In this document: positions 13,587 through 15,159 of the stretch, piece after piece | Numbering within the stretch: the first letter of the stretch is position 1 | Layout of the letters: every line of letters begins with the position of its first letter | Source of the DNA: DASYYE01 sp035946955 | GTDB lineage: Bacteria > Actinomycetota > Actinomycetes > Streptosporangiales > Streptosporangiaceae | Reading direction: 5' to 3' | Assembly (NCBI GenBank): GCA_035946955.1 | Contig: DASYYE010000104.1 | Coordinates: 1 to 15,159, forward strand | Length of the DNA stretch: 15,159 nucleotides | Position numbers and translations under genes: made by a program | Notes under the pieces: model-generated | Database searches by the model: none | Seen by the model: only the letters and a program-made list of their open reading frames with translations | Told to the model about the DNA's origin: nothing

Positions 13587-14766
13587 TGGAGTCGGTGTAC
13601 CCCGCCTTCGCATAGGGGGAGACGATGATCATCGGGACTCGGGGGCCTTCTTGTGTGCCCATCTGGTTGGACGGCGGCGGCACCTGGTCGTAGAAGCCGC
13701 CCATATCGTCGAAGGTGATGAACACCGCGGTCGAGTTCCAGTCCGGGCCGTGCTCGATCTCCCTGACGAGCTGGCCGATCCAGTTGTCACAGTCGGTCAT
13801 GCTCCAGAGGTTGTGGCAGGAACTGAAGACCTCGTTCTCGGTGCCGCCGGGGGTCACGATGGAGAAGTTGGACAGGCCAGTGGCGGCGTCGTGGGCGAAC
13901 TGACCGCCATCGACCAGGTTGTGGTCCTGGCTGGTGTAGAGGCACTCCGCGAAGCTCGGGCAGATCGCCCAGACGCGTCCCCCGTTTATTGGCTTTGCGG
14001 CGCCGTAGATCTTCCAGGTCAGCCCGGCTGACTGGAGCCGGTCCATGATGGTCGGCGCGTAGGAGGCGGGGGTGGGCTCGAAGGCGCCGCCGTTCGGCCG
14101 CCCGAGCGAGGGGTCGGGAACGCAGCTCGGAACCTGCTGGACCTGGTGGGTGGTGGGGTTTATCCAGGGTGCGACCAGTCCGGAGTCGCAGCCCCAGCCG
14201 TGGTGGACGCCGGGGGCGGCTGCGGGGAGGTCGCCGGTGAACCCGTCGAGTGAGGCCATGGCCGCGTACAGGTGGCCGCCCCAGGAGGGCGAGTCCGCCA
14301 TCGAGAACGTGTGGTCGCTGACGGCGAACTTCTGCGCAAGGGAGGTGATGTTGGGTATCTGGCTGGGCTCGTACCCGGAGACACAGCTGTAGCCCGGGGC
14401 GGCACACCCCACGATGTTCTCCCAGCCGTCCATCTTGCCGTTGTCGATGGCGGCGAGCTGTGAGGCTATGTTGTGGTCCTCGTTCGGCACGGTGTCCGGG
14501 GCAACGCTGGGCGTGACGGTGGCGCCGTTGGACAGGGTCACGCTGGTGGGCATGCCGACGCAGCCGTCCAGGCGCTGACCGGGGTTCTGTGCCAGCTGGT
14601 CGCACCAGTACCCGAGCACGTTGTCGAAGCTGTGGTTCTCCATGTACAGGACCACGACGTGCTGGATGGGTGTTGCCACTCGGTGCGCCCTGGGGACGGC
14701 CAGGGCCGCCGTCGGGATAGCGATCAGCACGGCTACAACAAGAACTACCCGAAACCACGCCTTCAC
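13375..14766 (-). CDS. Secreted phosphoesterase family protein (acid phosphatase / phospholipase C-like)
   Basis: Protein of 463 residues with a Sec-type signal peptide: Lys near the start, a hydrophobic run VVLVVAVLIAIPTAALA, and likely cleavage after about residue 23-25. The mature part has the phosphoesterase (PF04185) landmarks: HVVVLYMENHSFDNVLG (36-52), DSPSWGGHLYAAM (158-170), FDDMGGFYDQVPPP (352-365) and GPRVPMIIVSPYAK (374-387). The motifs place it in the group of bacterial acid phosphatases and phospholipases C that hydrolyse phosphate esters outside the cell. The substrate is unknown; FDDMGG where many members have DEHGG may shift specificity. About ten Cys residues in the exported part suggest disulfides. 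The start is the GTG at 14766, with AGGAA (minus strand, 14777-14773) six bases upstream. A second, nearly identical gene starts beyond its 5' side. Confidence 0.88.
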   Translation of the reverse strand: MKAWFRVVLVVAVLIAIPTAALAVPRAHRVATPIQHVVVLYMENHSFDNVLGYWCDQLAQNPGQRLDGCVGMPTSVTLSNGATVTPSVAPDTVPNEDHNIASQLAAIDNGKMDGWENIVGCAAPGYSCVSGYEPSQIPNITSLAQKFAVSDHTFSMADSPSWGGHLYAAMASLDGFTGDLPAAAPGVHHGWGCDSGLVAPWINPTTHQVQQVPSCVPDPSLGRPNGGAFEPTPASYAPTIMDRLQSAGLTWKIYGAAKPINGGRVWAICPSFAECLYTSQDHNLVDGGQFAHDAATGLSNFSIVTPGGTENEVFSSCHNLWSMTDCDNWIGQLVREIEHGPDWNSTAVFITFDDMGGFYDQVPPPSNQMGTQEGPRVPMIIVSPYAKAGYTDSTPTSFAGILAFTEHNFGLAPLSPIDAAAYPFTNAFNYSQAPLKPVHMVHRPLPPSARHIHVTRTMLDDPT

Positions 14767-14947
14767 AGTGGGTTCCTATCGGTATATGTCCGAATCGTCC
14801 CCCGCATCGTAGGGGGACAGGATGTGCTGAGAGCGACGAGCTTTGAACTGTTCAGAATCTTTGAGGATCACTGTTCAGATACGTGACCCGCGCCTGGCAT
14901 GTACATGGCGGTTGCATTACTCGTGAGTACAGGGATCACGGCGGCAC
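14767..14947 (-). promoter_or_regulatory. Intergenic control region of the first phosphoesterase gene
   Basis: This stretch of 181 bases between the tandem phosphoesterase genes is the least GC-rich part of the window. It holds a 7-bp hairpin GTCCCCC/GGGGGAC (14797-14818) in the probable leader, and two exact 10-base direct repeats ACTGTTCAGA (14847-14856 and 14870-14879; period 23). TATACC on the minus strand near 14780-14785 could be a -10, but no clear -35 was found. The repeats resemble paired regulator sites; a PhoP box is conceivable from the gene's type but the match to GTTCACC units is incomplete. Confidence 0.4.
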
Positions 14948-15159
14948 TCACGTTGGGTCGTCCAGCATGCTCTTGGTCACGTGGATGTGCCGGGCAGAAG
15001 GTGGCAGCGGGCGCCGCACCATGCGGACCGGCTTCAGCGGGGCCTGGCTGTAGTTGAAGGCATTGGTGAACGGGTACGCCGTCGAGTCGATGGCGCTCAG
15101 CGGGGCGAGCCCGAAGTTGTGCTCGGTGAAGGCGAGGATGCTCGCGAACGACGTGGGCC
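14948..15159 (-). CDS. Second phosphoesterase family protein, C-terminal 69 residues (5' part outside window)
   Basis: The minus-strand frame ends at the TGA complementary to 14948-14950 and runs open to the window edge. The 69 visible residues, from PTSFASILAFTEHNFG to HIHVTKSMLDDPT, align without gaps to the end of the neighbouring phosphoesterase with eight substitutions (61 of 69 identical). Changes are mild (Gly/Ser, His/Arg, Arg/Lys, Thr/Ser) and there is no stop or frameshift, so this copy seems intact as far as visible. The catalytic motifs lie outside the window. It is presumably an exported phosphatase/phospholipase of the same kind, whose 3' end lies 181 bases upstream of the first copy's start. 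Confidence 0.88.
   Translation of the reverse strand, partial: PTSFASILAFTEHNFGLAPLSAIDSTAYPFTNAFNYSQAPLKPVRMVRRPLPPSARHIHVTKSMLDDPT
14948..15159. repeat. Direct duplication, copy 2 (3' end of second phosphoesterase gene)
   Basis: Counterpart of 13375-13586. The copies are offset by 1573 bases, matching one gene plus one spacer. The full extent of the duplicated unit lies beyond the window edge. Confidence 0.88.

Overview
The window is very GC-rich, with GC-loaded third codon positions, GTG starts and stop/start overlaps. It carries the gene order mreD - mrdA - rodA - (radical-SAM pair) - rne - rplU - rpmA - obg - proB - (proA) - nadD, which is familiar from Actinomycetota. I infer a chromosomal segment of a high-GC actinobacterium; the genus cannot be read from the sequence.

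Layout. Positions 3-461 are the basic, low-complexity C-terminal tail of an upstream gene, probably mreD. It overlaps mrdA (PBP2 transpeptidase, 458-2563), which overlaps rodA (SEDS glycosyltransferase, 2563-3837). This is the elongasome operon, which builds lateral-wall peptidoglycan. Between rodA and rne, where relatives carry a B12 radical-SAM gene (TIGR03960) and its partner (TIGR03936/DUF2344), only a frameshifted, internally deleted DUF2344 remnant is visible (about 3896-4350). About 350 bp of hairpin-rich non-coding DNA follows. Then come the long RNase E/G gene (4703-7669), rplU and rpmA (ribosomal proteins L21 and L27), a terminator-like hairpin, obg (ribosome-assembly GTPase) and proB (glutamate 5-kinase), overlapping as GTGA. 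This block couples RNA processing, ribosome building and proline synthesis.

After proB the usual order breaks. proA is missing. There is a repeat-rich, G-quadruplex-prone intergenic stretch with a perfect 12-bp hairpin, then a convergent M48-type membrane metalloprotease (11590-12633, minus). nadD (NAD synthesis, 12745-13356) is divergent from it, and both genes have -10-like hexamers at leaderless spacing. nadD is followed not by rsfS but by two tandem, near-identical secreted phosphoesterase genes on the minus strand; the second is cut by the window edge.

I did not find a clearly new multi-gene system. The most informative observations are the decayed DUF2344 gene at its syntenic position, the recent phosphoesterase duplication, the missing Asp in the RodA PDLG motif, the GGGCT repeat array, and disordered extensions on several normally compact housekeeping proteins. 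No tRNA, rRNA, CRISPR array, insertion sequence or phage gene was recognised.
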